Assembly (NCBI RefSeq): GCF_001866665.1
Contig: NZ_MLYO01000017.1
Location: 1-64,000 of the forward strand
Length of the DNA: 64,000 nt
Reading direction: 5' to 3'
DNA from: Streptomyces monashensis
Lineage (GTDB): Bacteria; Actinomycetota; Actinomycetes; Streptomycetales; Streptomycetaceae
Below the pieces are notes generated by a model. The model did not search any database. It was given only the letters and a program-made list of their open reading frames with translations, and was not told where the DNA came from. Every line of letters begins with the position of its first letter. Position 1 is the first letter of the stretch. Of this stretch, positions 57,187 through 64,000 are shown piece after piece. The position numbers were made by a program, and so were the translations under genes.

Positions 57187-57798
57187 TCACCGAGCGTTCC
57201 GCCGGGGCGAGAGCAGCACGTGCTCTCGCGCCAGGCTCGGCAGCAGCAACGACCAGAAGCCGATGATCCGTCGCTCGGCGAACCACCGCGGATCCTCCCC
57301 GCCCAGCACCTCGAGACCCACGGTCACGGCCACGATCGCGGCCGCGGCGTCCTCCGGCGACACCCCCGAGGCCAGATGACCCTCCTCCTCGGCACGGGAC
57401 AGCACTTCCTCGACCCACTGGTGCCAGTGGCGCACGAGCTGCGAGCCGGATCGCCGAGCACGATCGCCGCAGAGCTCGAACCCGGCCCTGACCACGATGT
57501 CGTCCGAGAGGCAGCCCATCAGCCCGTACGTCGCGTCGACGAGGGCCTGCAGCGGGCCGCCCTCGGGCCCGAGTGTCCCCTTGACGAGCCGGGCGACGAC
57601 GTCGACGGCCTCGTCCTCGACGGCCTGGGCGAGCTCGTTCTTGGTCTGGAAGTGAAAGTGCAGCGCGCCGTTGCTGACACCTGCCCGCTTGCTGATCGTG
57701 GTGAGCGACGCCGGCGCGTACCCTTCCTCCGCGAACACCTCGGCCGCCGCGCGGATCAACGACTTCCGCGTGCGCACCGCACGCTCCTGCTTGACCAT
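57187..57798 (-). CDS. TetR family regulator, gamma-butyrolactone-receptor-like (2)
   Basis: 203 residues, ATG at 57798 with GGAGA upstream. The N-terminus KQERAVRTRKSLIRAAAEVF and the helix-turn-helix AGVSNGALHFHFQTK match the ArpA/ScbR family pattern. It lacks the conserved Trp-containing context that I could confirm as a ligand pocket, so it could be a pseudo-receptor. It lies 74 bp downstream of the carboxylase gene in the same direction; an operator-like palindrome stands before that gene (59514-59540). Confidence 0.88.
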   Translation of the reverse strand: MVKQERAVRTRKSLIRAAAEVFAEEGYAPASLTTISKRAGVSNGALHFHFQTKNELAQAVEDEAVDVVARLVKGTLGPEGGPLQALVDATYGLMGCLSDDIVVRAGFELCGDRARRSGSQLVRHWHQWVEEVLSRAEEEGHLASGVSPEDAAAAIVAVTVGLEVLGGEDPRWFAERRIIGFWSLLLPSLAREHVLLSPRRNAR

Positions 57799-57872
57799 TC
57801 GATGTCTCCTGCGGCCGCCGACAGCGACGGGACCCGAGCCCGTTGTCCGTCCGCGCCCCGCGCGTTCGTGTC

Positions 57873-59468
57873 TTACTGGGGCGGGTTGCCGTGCTTGCGG
57901 GACGGCAGGTCGGCGTGCTTGGTCCGGAGCATCGCCAGCGACCGGATCAGGACCCGACGGGTGTCGGCGGGGTCGATGACGTCGTCGACGAGTCCTCGCT
58001 CGGCCGCGTAGTAGGGGTGCATCAGCTCGGCCTTGTACTCCTTGACCATGCGCGTGCGCATCGCCTCGGGGTCCTCGGCGGCGGCGATCTGACGCCGGAA
58101 GATGACATTGGCGGCGCCCTCGGCGCCCATCACCGCGATCTCGTTGGTCGGCCAGGCGTACGTGAGGTCCGCCCCGATGGACTGGCTGTCCATCACGATG
58201 TAGGCGCCGCCGTAGGCCTTGCGCAGGACGAGCGAGATCCTGGGCACCGTGGCGTTGCAGTAGGCGTACAGCAGCTTCGCGCCGTGCCGGATGATTCCGC
58301 CGTGCTCCTGGTCGACGCCGGGCAGGAAGCCCGGTACGTCCAGCAGAGTGACGATCGGGATATTGAAGGCGTCGCACATCTGGACGAAGCGAGCGGCCTT
58401 CTCCGACGCCTCGATGTCCAACACCCCGGCCAGGACCTGCGGTTGGCTCGCGACGATGCCGACGACCTGGCCGTCCATGCGCGCCAGGGCGCAGATGATG
58501 TTGCGCGCCCAGCGCTCGTGGACCTCCAGACAGTCGCCGCCGTCGACGATCTCCTCGATGACCTTGACCATGTCGTAGGGACGGCTCCCGTTGACCGGCA
58601 CCAGATCGAGCAGCGCCTCGGTGCTCCGGTCCGCCGCATCGCTGCCACGCACGGCCGGAGGGCTCTCGTGGTTGTTCTGCGGGAGCATGGAGAGCAGGTA
58701 CCGCACCTCGGCGAGGCAGGCCTCCTCGTCGTCGTACGCGAAGTGCGCGACCCCCGACGTCTCGGCGTGCACGTCGGCGCCGCCCAGGCCGTTCTGGCTG
58801 ATCTCCTCGCCGGTCACCGCGCGCACCACATCGGGGCCGGTGATGAACATCTGCGAGGTCTCGCGGACCATGAAGACGAAGTCCGTGAGGGCGGGCGAGT
58901 ACGCCGCGCCGCCCGCGCACGGGCCGAGCATCACGCTGATCTGCGGGATCACACCCGAGGCCCTGGCGTTGCGCTGGAAGATCCCGCCGTACCCGGCCAG
59001 CGCCGAGACACCCTCCTGTATCCGGGCGCCCGCACCGTCGTTCAGGGAGACCAGCGGGGCACCGGCCGCGATGGCCATGTCCATGATCTTGTGGATCTTG
59101 GTGGCGTGCGCCTCGCCGAGGGCCCCGCCGAAGATCCGGAAGTCGTGCGCGTAGACGAAGACCGTACGGCCCTCGACCGTGCCCCAGCCGGTGATCACAC
59201 CGTCCGTGTACGGCTTCTTCGCCTCCAGGCCGAACCCCTGCGCCCGGTGCCGGCGCAGCTGCTCCACCTCGTGGAACGAACCCGGGTCCAGCAGCAGCCC
59301 GATCCGCTCACGCGCCGTCAGCTTGCCCTTGGCGTGCTGCTGCGCGGTCGCCTTCTCACTGGGTCCCGCGACCGCCCGCGCACGCATCTCCCACAGCTCG
59401 GCTCTCCGCGCATGTATGCCGGCCGGCTCTTCACCCTCCGAAGAAGGACCCCTTGCCACGGCAGTCAC
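57873..59468 (-). CDS. Acyl-CoA carboxylase beta subunit (AccB/PccB type)
   Basis: 531 residues from GTG at 59468 (GTG at 59459 is also plausible and has better spacing to GAGGAG). Carboxyltransferase fold with GGIFQRNARASGVIPQIS-type N-domain motifs, GPCAGGAAYSPA and GGAY-I-VM. The residue after GGAY (Ile424) corresponds to the specificity position that is Asp in PccB and Ile in AccB of S. coelicolor; Ile fits broader substrate use, including acetyl- or butyryl-CoA. It needs a biotinylated alpha subunit from elsewhere. Supplies malonyl- or alkylmalonyl-type extenders. Confidence 0.93.
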   Translation of the reverse strand: MTAVARGPSSEGEEPAGIHARRAELWEMRARAVAGPSEKATAQQHAKGKLTARERIGLLLDPGSFHEVEQLRRHRAQGFGLEAKKPYTDGVITGWGTVEGRTVFVYAHDFRIFGGALGEAHATKIHKIMDMAIAAGAPLVSLNDGAGARIQEGVSALAGYGGIFQRNARASGVIPQISVMLGPCAGGAAYSPALTDFVFMVRETSQMFITGPDVVRAVTGEEISQNGLGGADVHAETSGVAHFAYDDEEACLAEVRYLLSMLPQNNHESPPAVRGSDAADRSTEALLDLVPVNGSRPYDMVKVIEEIVDGGDCLEVHERWARNIICALARMDGQVVGIVASQPQVLAGVLDIEASEKAARFVQMCDAFNIPIVTLLDVPGFLPGVDQEHGGIIRHGAKLLYAYCNATVPRISLVLRKAYGGAYIVMDSQSIGADLTYAWPTNEIAVMGAEGAANVIFRRQIAAAEDPEAMRTRMVKEYKAELMHPYYAAERGLVDDVIDPADTRRVLIRSLAMLRTKHADLPSRKHGNPPQ

Positions 59469-59513
59469 GCTCCTCTCATGGACGCTGCTGCGGTGACCTC
59501 CACTGATCACATA

Positions 59514-59540
59514 CTAACAAACCGCTCATGCGGTTTTTAG
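59514..59540. promoter_or_regulatory. Palindromic operator between carboxylase epsilon and beta genes
   Basis: AAACCGC (59519-59525) and GCGGTTT (59530-59536) around TCAT, extended imperfectly by CTAA/TTAG. It is 46 bp before the beta-subunit start. The half-site matches that at 56925-56973. Confidence 0.6.
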
Positions 59541-59567
59541 AGTAAGCAGCAGATACCTGCCGGAGCC

Positions 59568-59768
59568 CTACGCCCGCCAGCTGTGCGGGGCCTGGAAGAC
59601 CGCCCGTCGGCCCCGTCGCCACCGCGCGGCGGTACGTTCCGCGTGAACCGACTGCCGCTCCCTGCGTGCCAGCGCCGACAGGAGCGCCACGATCGCGGCG
59701 AGCTCCTCGGCGCTGGCCCCACCGCGCTCCACCCGGGCCACGGACTCAGCACCTTCGATACTGCTCAC
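59568..59768 (-). CDS. Acyl-CoA carboxylase epsilon subunit
   Basis: 66 residues from GTG at 59768 with GGAGGA upstream. Matches the small epsilon subunits of actinobacterial carboxylases: a basic N-terminus, then the Ala/Glu/Leu helix ASAEELAAIVALLSALA, and a C-terminal W-R-x-G motif region ending SWRA. It stabilises the alpha-beta complex. Unusually it lies upstream of beta and is separated from it by the operator palindrome, so the two may not be equally transcribed. Confidence 0.8.
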   Translation of the reverse strand: MSSIEGAESVARVERGGASAEELAAIVALLSALARRERQSVHAERTAARWRRGRRAVFQAPHSWRA

Positions 59769-59873
59769 GGCATCCTCCAAGCCTCTCCGCCACGGTCGGC
59801 CGGAGCGGTCGAGTTCCAGTGGCTTCCCGGTCGAGGCGTACTCGACCCGGCAGGCGGGCCCCACCAGCGAAGC

Positions 59874-59906
59874 GAGCCCCGCGCCCCGTAGCGGGGCACG
59901 GGGCTC
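59874..59906 (-). terminator. Hairpin between the epsilon and P450 genes
   Basis: Arms 59874-59888 and 59892-59906 pair apart from one C-A mismatch, loop TAG. It lies 26 bp after the P450 stop on the minus strand. Confidence 0.75.
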
Positions 59907-59931
59907 AGGCCCTGGCTCTGGTGGCGGTCGC

Positions 59932-61170
59932 TCAGGACGCGGGTGCGCCGAGCAGCACGGGCAGGGACTTGTATCCGTTCATCAGGAACGTCGGCATGGG
60001 CCGGAGTTCATGCGGAGCGCAGGCCAGCCTCATGTCGGGGAAGCGCTCGAAGAGGGCGCCGAAGGCGACGCTGCTCTCCACACCCGCGAGCGCGACGCCC
60101 ATGCAGCGGTGCGCTCCATGACCGAACCCGAAGGTGTCACGGTCCGTGCGCAACACGTCGAACTCCGCTGCTCTTTCGCCGTACCGCGCCGGGTCGAGAC
60201 CGGCGGCCGCGAACGACACGACGATGGGGTCGCCCTTCTTGATCCCGACGCCGTCCAGATCGATGTCCTCGACGGCGAAACGCATGGGCGAGTAGGCGCC
60301 GGGAGTGTGCATCCGCATGGTCTCGGCGGCCACGTCCTCCCAGGTGGCGGCGCCTGCCCGGACGTGCCCCAGTTGCTCCGGGTGTGTGAGCAGCGCGCCC
60401 AGGGCGTTGGTGATCAGCATCGCGGTGGTGTCCTGTCCGCCCGCGATCATCAGGTACAGGGTGCCGAGCAACTCCGACTCGGTGAGCCGGTCCCCCTGGT
60501 CCCGCGCCGAGATCAGCGATGACGTCAGGTCGGCACCCGGAGCGGCACGCTTGGCGGCCACATGCGCGGCAAGCAGTTCGAAGGACCGTATGCGCGCCGC
60601 CTCCATGTCCTGAGCCGACACCGAGGTGCTGAACACCGTGTGCAGTGCGGCACACAGGGCGTCGGTGGCGTCGCCCTGCGGAATACCGAACAGCTCGCAG
60701 ATGACGCGCATGGGAAGCAGCTCGGCGAACGAGGTGCGCAGGTCGACCGGCTCCCCGGCGGGACGGGCGGCCAGCTGGTCGATCAGTTCGGCGGCGATCT
60801 CCTTGACGCGGGGCCTGAGTGCCTCGGAGCGCCGGGCCGTGAACGCACCGGCCACCAGGCGCCGCAGCCGTGAATGCTGTTCCCCGTAGGCGAACAGCAT
60901 GTTCTCGTTCGCCACCCAGGGATACAGCGGCCAGTCCGGGGTGATCCGGCCCTCGATCAGGTCCGGCCAGTGCTGCCGCGCGTCCTTGGACACACGGGCA
61001 TCGATCAACAGCCGCTCCACATAGCGCTGTTGGACAACGGCCCAGGCCGTCACCCCGCCCGGCAGCGTGACCTTCACCGCGGGACCCTGCTCCCGCAGCA
61101 TGGCGGCCTCATGGCCGAGGTCGCGCCCCGTGACGTCCAGCGCATACGGGCACGCAGAAACTTCCGTCAT
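59932..61170 (-). CDS. Cytochrome P450 (3), avenolide Cyp17-like position
   Basis: 412 residues, ATG at 61170 with GGGGGAGAA upstream. Complete motifs: I-helix AGGQDTT, K-helix ETMR, heme loop [12 protein letters not shown]. Its neighbours are a gamma-butyrolactone-type receptor and an acyl-CoA oxidase. In S. avermitilis the avenolide genes have the order acyl-CoA oxidase (aco), receptor (avaR1), P450 (cyp17). On that basis it may hydroxylate the fatty chain of a butenolide signal. A tailoring role on the antibiotic cannot be excluded. Confidence 0.88.
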   Translation of the reverse strand: MTEVSACPYALDVTGRDLGHEAAMLREQGPAVKVTLPGGVTAWAVVQQRYVERLLIDARVSKDARQHWPDLIEGRITPDWPLYPWVANENMLFAYGEQHSRLRRLVAGAFTARRSEALRPRVKEIAAELIDQLAARPAGEPVDLRTSFAELLPMRVICELFGIPQGDATDALCAALHTVFSTSVSAQDMEAARIRSFELLAAHVAAKRAAPGADLTSSLISARDQGDRLTESELLGTLYLMIAGGQDTTAMLITNALGALLTHPEQLGHVRAGAATWEDVAAETMRMHTPGAYSPMRFAVEDIDLDGVGIKKGDPIVVSFAAAGLDPARYGERAAEFDVLRTDRDTFGFGHGAHRCMGVALAGVESSVAFGALFERFPDMRLACAPHELRPMPTFLMNGYKSLPVLLGAPAS

Positions 61171-61272
61171 TTCTCCCCCTGCTGTCGATGTCTACCAGGC
61201 TGTGCCGTGCGTCTGCCCAGGTGCGTTCAAGCACCGCACTCCGGCCCGTGAAACACCACCGGGGGTCCGGAG

Positions 61273-61968
61273 TCAGCTGCTCGCGCCGGCCGTGACTGCT
61301 TCCGCTTCCTTCTTCCGGCGTGCCTCGACAGCCTCCTCGTACACACGCGCCGGCCGTTCCGGCGACATGTCGAGGCGCACGAGCACGGCGGGTACCGCGA
61401 TGCTCGCCATGAGCTGACGCTGCAGGTCGGTCACACGGTCCGTCAGGTCCGCATGGTTCGTCATGATCTTGGAGAGCATCTGAACCCCCGTGAACGCGCC
61501 GACGAACAGCTGGGCCGTCGCCACCACGTCCACGTGCGGGAGAAGTTCCCCGTTGTCCCTCGCCCTGGTGAGGAAGTCGATGTTGCGCTCGGTCCATCCG
61601 CTCATGGGCACGCGCCGGTCCAGGCCGTCCTTCGGCGAGCCCTGGTCCACCGTCAGCCGTACGCTGCCTCGCACCAGGGGGTCACCCTTGGAGAGCATGT
61701 AGGCGACGATGAAGGACTCGTCCAATCCCTGCTGGAGCGCCAGTTCGCGCTCGGGGACCTCGGGGATCGCCAGCACCTGGTTGGCGAGGACCGCCTGTGC
61801 CAGTTCCTTCTTGGACGCGAAGTGGAAGTAGAGGGCACCCTTGGTCACTCCGGCCCTTCTGAGGACGTCGGAGATGGCCGCGGCTTCGTAACCGACCTCG
61901 TCGAACACTTCAGCCGCTGCGACGAGGATCGCGTCACGTGTCCGGATCGCTCGTTCCTGCCTTGCCAC
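61273..61968 (-). CDS. Gamma-butyrolactone/butenolide receptor (AvaR1/ArpA type)
   Basis: 231 residues from GTG at 61968 with GGAGGT upstream. RQERAIRTRDAILVAAAEVF and the helix-turn-helix AGVTKGALYFHFASK are the typical ArpA/ScbR sequence. The ligand domain has VRGSVRLTVDQGSP and an acidic pI-like C-terminus. The likely role is a repressor released by a small diffusible butenolide. It is divergent from the acyl-CoA oxidase, with several palindromes between them, and may regulate itself and the oxidase. Confidence 0.9.
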   Translation of the reverse strand: MARQERAIRTRDAILVAAAEVFDEVGYEAAAISDVLRRAGVTKGALYFHFASKKELAQAVLANQVLAIPEVPERELALQQGLDESFIVAYMLSKGDPLVRGSVRLTVDQGSPKDGLDRRVPMSGWTERNIDFLTRARDNGELLPHVDVVATAQLFVGAFTGVQMLSKIMTNHADLTDRVTDLQRQLMASIAVPAVLVRLDMSPERPARVYEEAVEARRKKEAEAVTAGASS

Positions 61969-62028
61969 CGATACCTCCGTGCCTTGCCGTTGTCCGCGGA
62001 CCGCCTCGGCCAGTATTACAGACCGGGC

Positions 62029-62047
62029 GGTACGTATACAGCGTACC
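62029..62047. promoter_or_regulatory. Inverted repeat 61 bp before the receptor start
   Basis: GGTACG and CGTACC with a 7-nt spacer, the same arm-spacer layout as the core at 56938-56960. Candidate autorepression site in the 400-bp divergent region 61969-62368. Confidence 0.5.
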
Positions 62048-62162
62048 TCGGTAACGTTCCGTGATGCATGGTGAACTCCATGAAGTCGACTGCCTGCGCT
62101 ACCTGCATCCCTGCATAAGCAGAACGGGTGTCGGCCTCCGGACTCGCCGACCCCTGAAGAAT

Positions 62163-62182
62163 AAAACCTGTCAGCCGGTTTT
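62163..62182. promoter_or_regulatory. Inverted repeat in the receptor/oxidase divergent region
   Basis: AAAACC and GGTTTT around an 8-nt spacer. Confidence 0.4.
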
Positions 62183-62297
62183 TCAATAGCCGCGCTCAAG
62201 CGGAGGCGATCCCCCCTGTTGAGCGCGACACTTCCGTACTGAACCAGACATTCCGCTTGTGTCAGCCTGATTCTTGAAGCGGATCCGCCTTGAAAAC

Positions 62298-62312
62298 AAA
62301 ACCGGTTGGTAC
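62298..62312. promoter_or_regulatory. ARE-like palindrome close to the oxidase start
   Basis: AAAACCGGTTGGTAC, with the perfect core AACCGGTT, 57-71 bp before the oxidase start. It shares the AACCGG half-site of the other candidate receptor operators. Confidence 0.45.
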
Positions 62313-62368
62313 GTAGTTTATGGCCTGCGCACCACTCCGGCATGACCGGCGACACCCAGGGGGAAAAC

Positions 62369-64000
62369 ATGACTGTGCTGGCCGGGCACGAATCCACAGC
62401 TTCTCCAAGGCTCCCGGAGCACCTGTCCTACGACACGGGGCTCTTCCCCAGCAGCCTTGAGTACCACGCGCCCGGATCGCCGCTGCCGGCGATCCAGACG
62501 CCCTCCGCCACGATCCAGGAGCTGGGGTACCAGCTCTTCGACCACGGCGACCGTGATCGGGTGCACCGGACGTGGCGCAACCACATCTCCGCCGATTCGT
62601 TCCGCTACCGCGACGGTCTCAGTCCCGTCGACCGGGCCAGGCTCGCCTACGAGCGGCTGCGTGACGTCAACTCCCTGGTCGGCGAGGCCGAGACCCTCGC
62701 CCGCGACCCGCAGATGCTGGCCAGCCTGCACGAGTGGGCGGCGATCGTGGACGGCGGCGGAGCGCTGTGCACCCTGGCCAGCATCCACTTCAACCTGTTC
62801 CTCGGCAGCCTGGTCGACCAGGACAGCAACCAGCGCGACCTCTCGGAATTCACGTCGATGCGACGTACAGGAACGTTTCTGTGCACCGAGCTCGAGCACG
62901 GGAACGACGCCAGCGCGCTGGAGACGACCGCTGAGTACGACCGCGCCACCGGTGGGTTCGTCCTGAACACCCCGACACCGGGCGCCCGGAAGTTCATGCC
63001 CAACACGAGCCCCATCGGCGGCCCGAAGAGCGCGCTCGTGGCGGCACGCCTGCTGATCGACGGGCGGGACGAAGGCGTCTTCCTCTTCCTGACCCCGCTC
63101 AGCGACGAGAACGGGATGCGGCCCGGGGTCGACGTCCGCCTCCTCCCCTTTCGGACCGGCGCGCCGGTGGACCACTGCATGACCTCGTTCGATCACGTCC
63201 TGCTTCCCCGTGAGGCCCTGCTGGAGTCGGAGCACGGCCGGTTGGACGGGGACGGGGTCCTGAACAGTTCCCTGGGCAACCGGCGCAAGCGGTTCCTGCG
63301 CTCGATCAGCCGGGTCACCACGGGCAAGCTCTGCATGAGCGGGGCGGCGGTCGGGGCGTCGCGGGCAGCCCTCGCCATTGCCGTGCGCTACTCCGACCGA
63401 CGCCACGTCAGCGGGTCCCGGGCCGGCGAGCGGGTGCCGCTGAGCGCACACCGCAGCCATCACGGCAGGCTGCTCACCTCGCTGGCCACCGCCTACGCCA
63501 TGACGTTCGCGCACCGTGCGGTGACGACGCGCTGGATGGAGCACACGCCCGAGGACCAGGAGGACGTCGAGCGCCAAGTGGCCGTGCTGAAGGGCTGGAT
63601 CACGTGGCAGGCGCGCGCCATCACGGTCGAGTGCCGCGAACGGTGCGGAGCCCAGGGGCTGTTCTCGGCGAACGGACTCGCCGACTTCCCGCAGTACACA
63701 GAGGGCACGATCACCGCGGAGGGCGACAACCTCGTCATCTGGATGAAGGCCGCGAGTGAACTCCTCTTCCAGTCCCGCACCGACCAGCGGGACGAGGAGG
63801 AACCGCCGCTGCGGGAGCGGGATCTGTCGGATCTGCGGTTCCTGCGTGGACTGCTCGCGGCGGCCGAGCGACTGTGCCGGGAGCGAGCCAGTGCGGCGCT
63901 GCGGCGCGGCCCGGCCGGCGACCCCCTCGGCCGATGGAACTCCGCGTCACCGTCCGCCCTGGCCATGGTCGGCGCACACGCTGCGCTCCAGGCGACGGAC
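62369..64000 (+). CDS. Acyl-CoA oxidase, cut by the right edge (Aco-like)
   Basis: 544 codons, open at the window end. Start ATG at 62369 with GGGGGA upstream; an in-frame ATG at 62342 is less likely. Peroxisomal-type acyl-CoA oxidase features: TFLCTELEHGNDAS and the substrate-contact segment GLADFPQYTEGTITAEGDN late in the protein. Full-length homologues are about 620-650 residues, so roughly 80-100 residues are missing. In S. avermitilis an enzyme of this family makes avenolide. Divergent from the receptor; the operators between them suggest signal-controlled expression. Confidence 0.9.
   Translation, partial: MTVLAGHESTASPRLPEHLSYDTGLFPSSLEYHAPGSPLPAIQTPSATIQELGYQLFDHGDRDRVHRTWRNHISADSFRYRDGLSPVDRARLAYERLRDVNSLVGEAETLARDPQMLASLHEWAAIVDGGGALCTLASIHFNLFLGSLVDQDSNQRDLSEFTSMRRTGTFLCTELEHGNDASALETTAEYDRATGGFVLNTPTPGARKFMPNTSPIGGPKSALVAARLLIDGRDEGVFLFLTPLSDENGMRPGVDVRLLPFRTGAPVDHCMTSFDHVLLPREALLESEHGRLDGDGVLNSSLGNRRKRFLRSISRVTTGKLCMSGAAVGASRAALAIAVRYSDRRHVSGSRAGERVPLSAHRSHHGRLLTSLATAYAMTFAHRAVTTRWMEHTPEDQEDVERQVAVLKGWITWQARAITVECRERCGAQGLFSANGLADFPQYTEGTITAEGDNLVIWMKAASELLFQSRTDQRDEEEPPLRERDLSDLRFLRGLLAAAERLCRERASAALRRGPAGDPLGRWNSASPSALAMVGAHAALQATD

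Overview
The sequence is very GC-rich with strong third-position G/C bias, frequent GTG starts, overlapping stop/start codons, SARP and LAL regulators and gamma-butyrolactone-type receptors. This points to a Streptomyces or close actinomycete chromosome. Nearly the whole window is one large secondary-metabolite gene cluster that runs off the left edge and probably off the right edge. I cannot name the product.

Layout, left to right. (1) 1-10 kb: a type I PKS gene cut by the window edge (ACP-KS-AT-AT...), a secreted GH1 beta-glucosidase, an SDR, a KAS III-like acyltransferase, a P450 and a macrolide-type glycosyltransferase. (2) 10-16.6 kb: a 3-hydroxyacyl-CoA dehydrogenase, KAS III and crotonyl-CoA carboxylase/reductase set (alkylmalonyl-CoA supply), a DinB-like and a dimeric-barrel protein, a second P450 and an alpha/beta hydrolase. 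(3) 16.6-28.3 kb: a 3883-residue PKS-NRPS, KS-AT-ACP-C-A-PCP-KS-AT-KR-ACP-TE, whose A domain carries a glycine-like code. (4) 28.3-34.2 kb: a methoxymalonyl-ACP operon (FkbH, FkbI, FkbJ and FkbK types) headed by an unusual AT-ACP-FkbM methyltransferase fusion. (5) 34.4-45 kb: an aromatic type II PKS set (aromatase/cyclase, C9-type ketoreductase, FAD monooxygenase, AMP ligase, NTF2-like protein, ActIV-like metallo-beta-lactamase, ACP, CLF, KS alpha and a thioesterase). (6) 45-51 kb: two SARPs, two type II thioesterases and a LAL regulator. (7) 51-55.2 kb: flavin reductase, Sfp-type PPTase, a pseudo-ketosynthase lacking its catalytic residues and a tandem ACP. (8) 55.3-64 kb: three gamma-butyrolactone-receptor-like TetR genes, a third SARP, acyl-CoA carboxylase beta and epsilon subunits, and an avenolide-like signal cassette (P450, receptor, acyl-CoA oxidase).

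How the genes may work together (inference): an aromatic polyketide from the type II set and a glycine-containing chain from the type I/NRPS enzymes, using CCR-derived and methoxymalonyl extenders, are built in parallel and joined. The glycosyltransferase could inactivate the product in the cytoplasm, and the exported beta-glucosidase could remove the sugar outside. A diffusible butenolide sensed by the TetR receptors could release SARP expression. Paired nnTCGAn heptamers spaced 11 or 22 bp stand before at least six transcription units in regions 1, 4, 5 and 6, which ties the type I, type II, supply and resistance genes into one regulon.

No rRNA, tRNA, CRISPR array, insertion sequence, phage gene or replication origin was seen.
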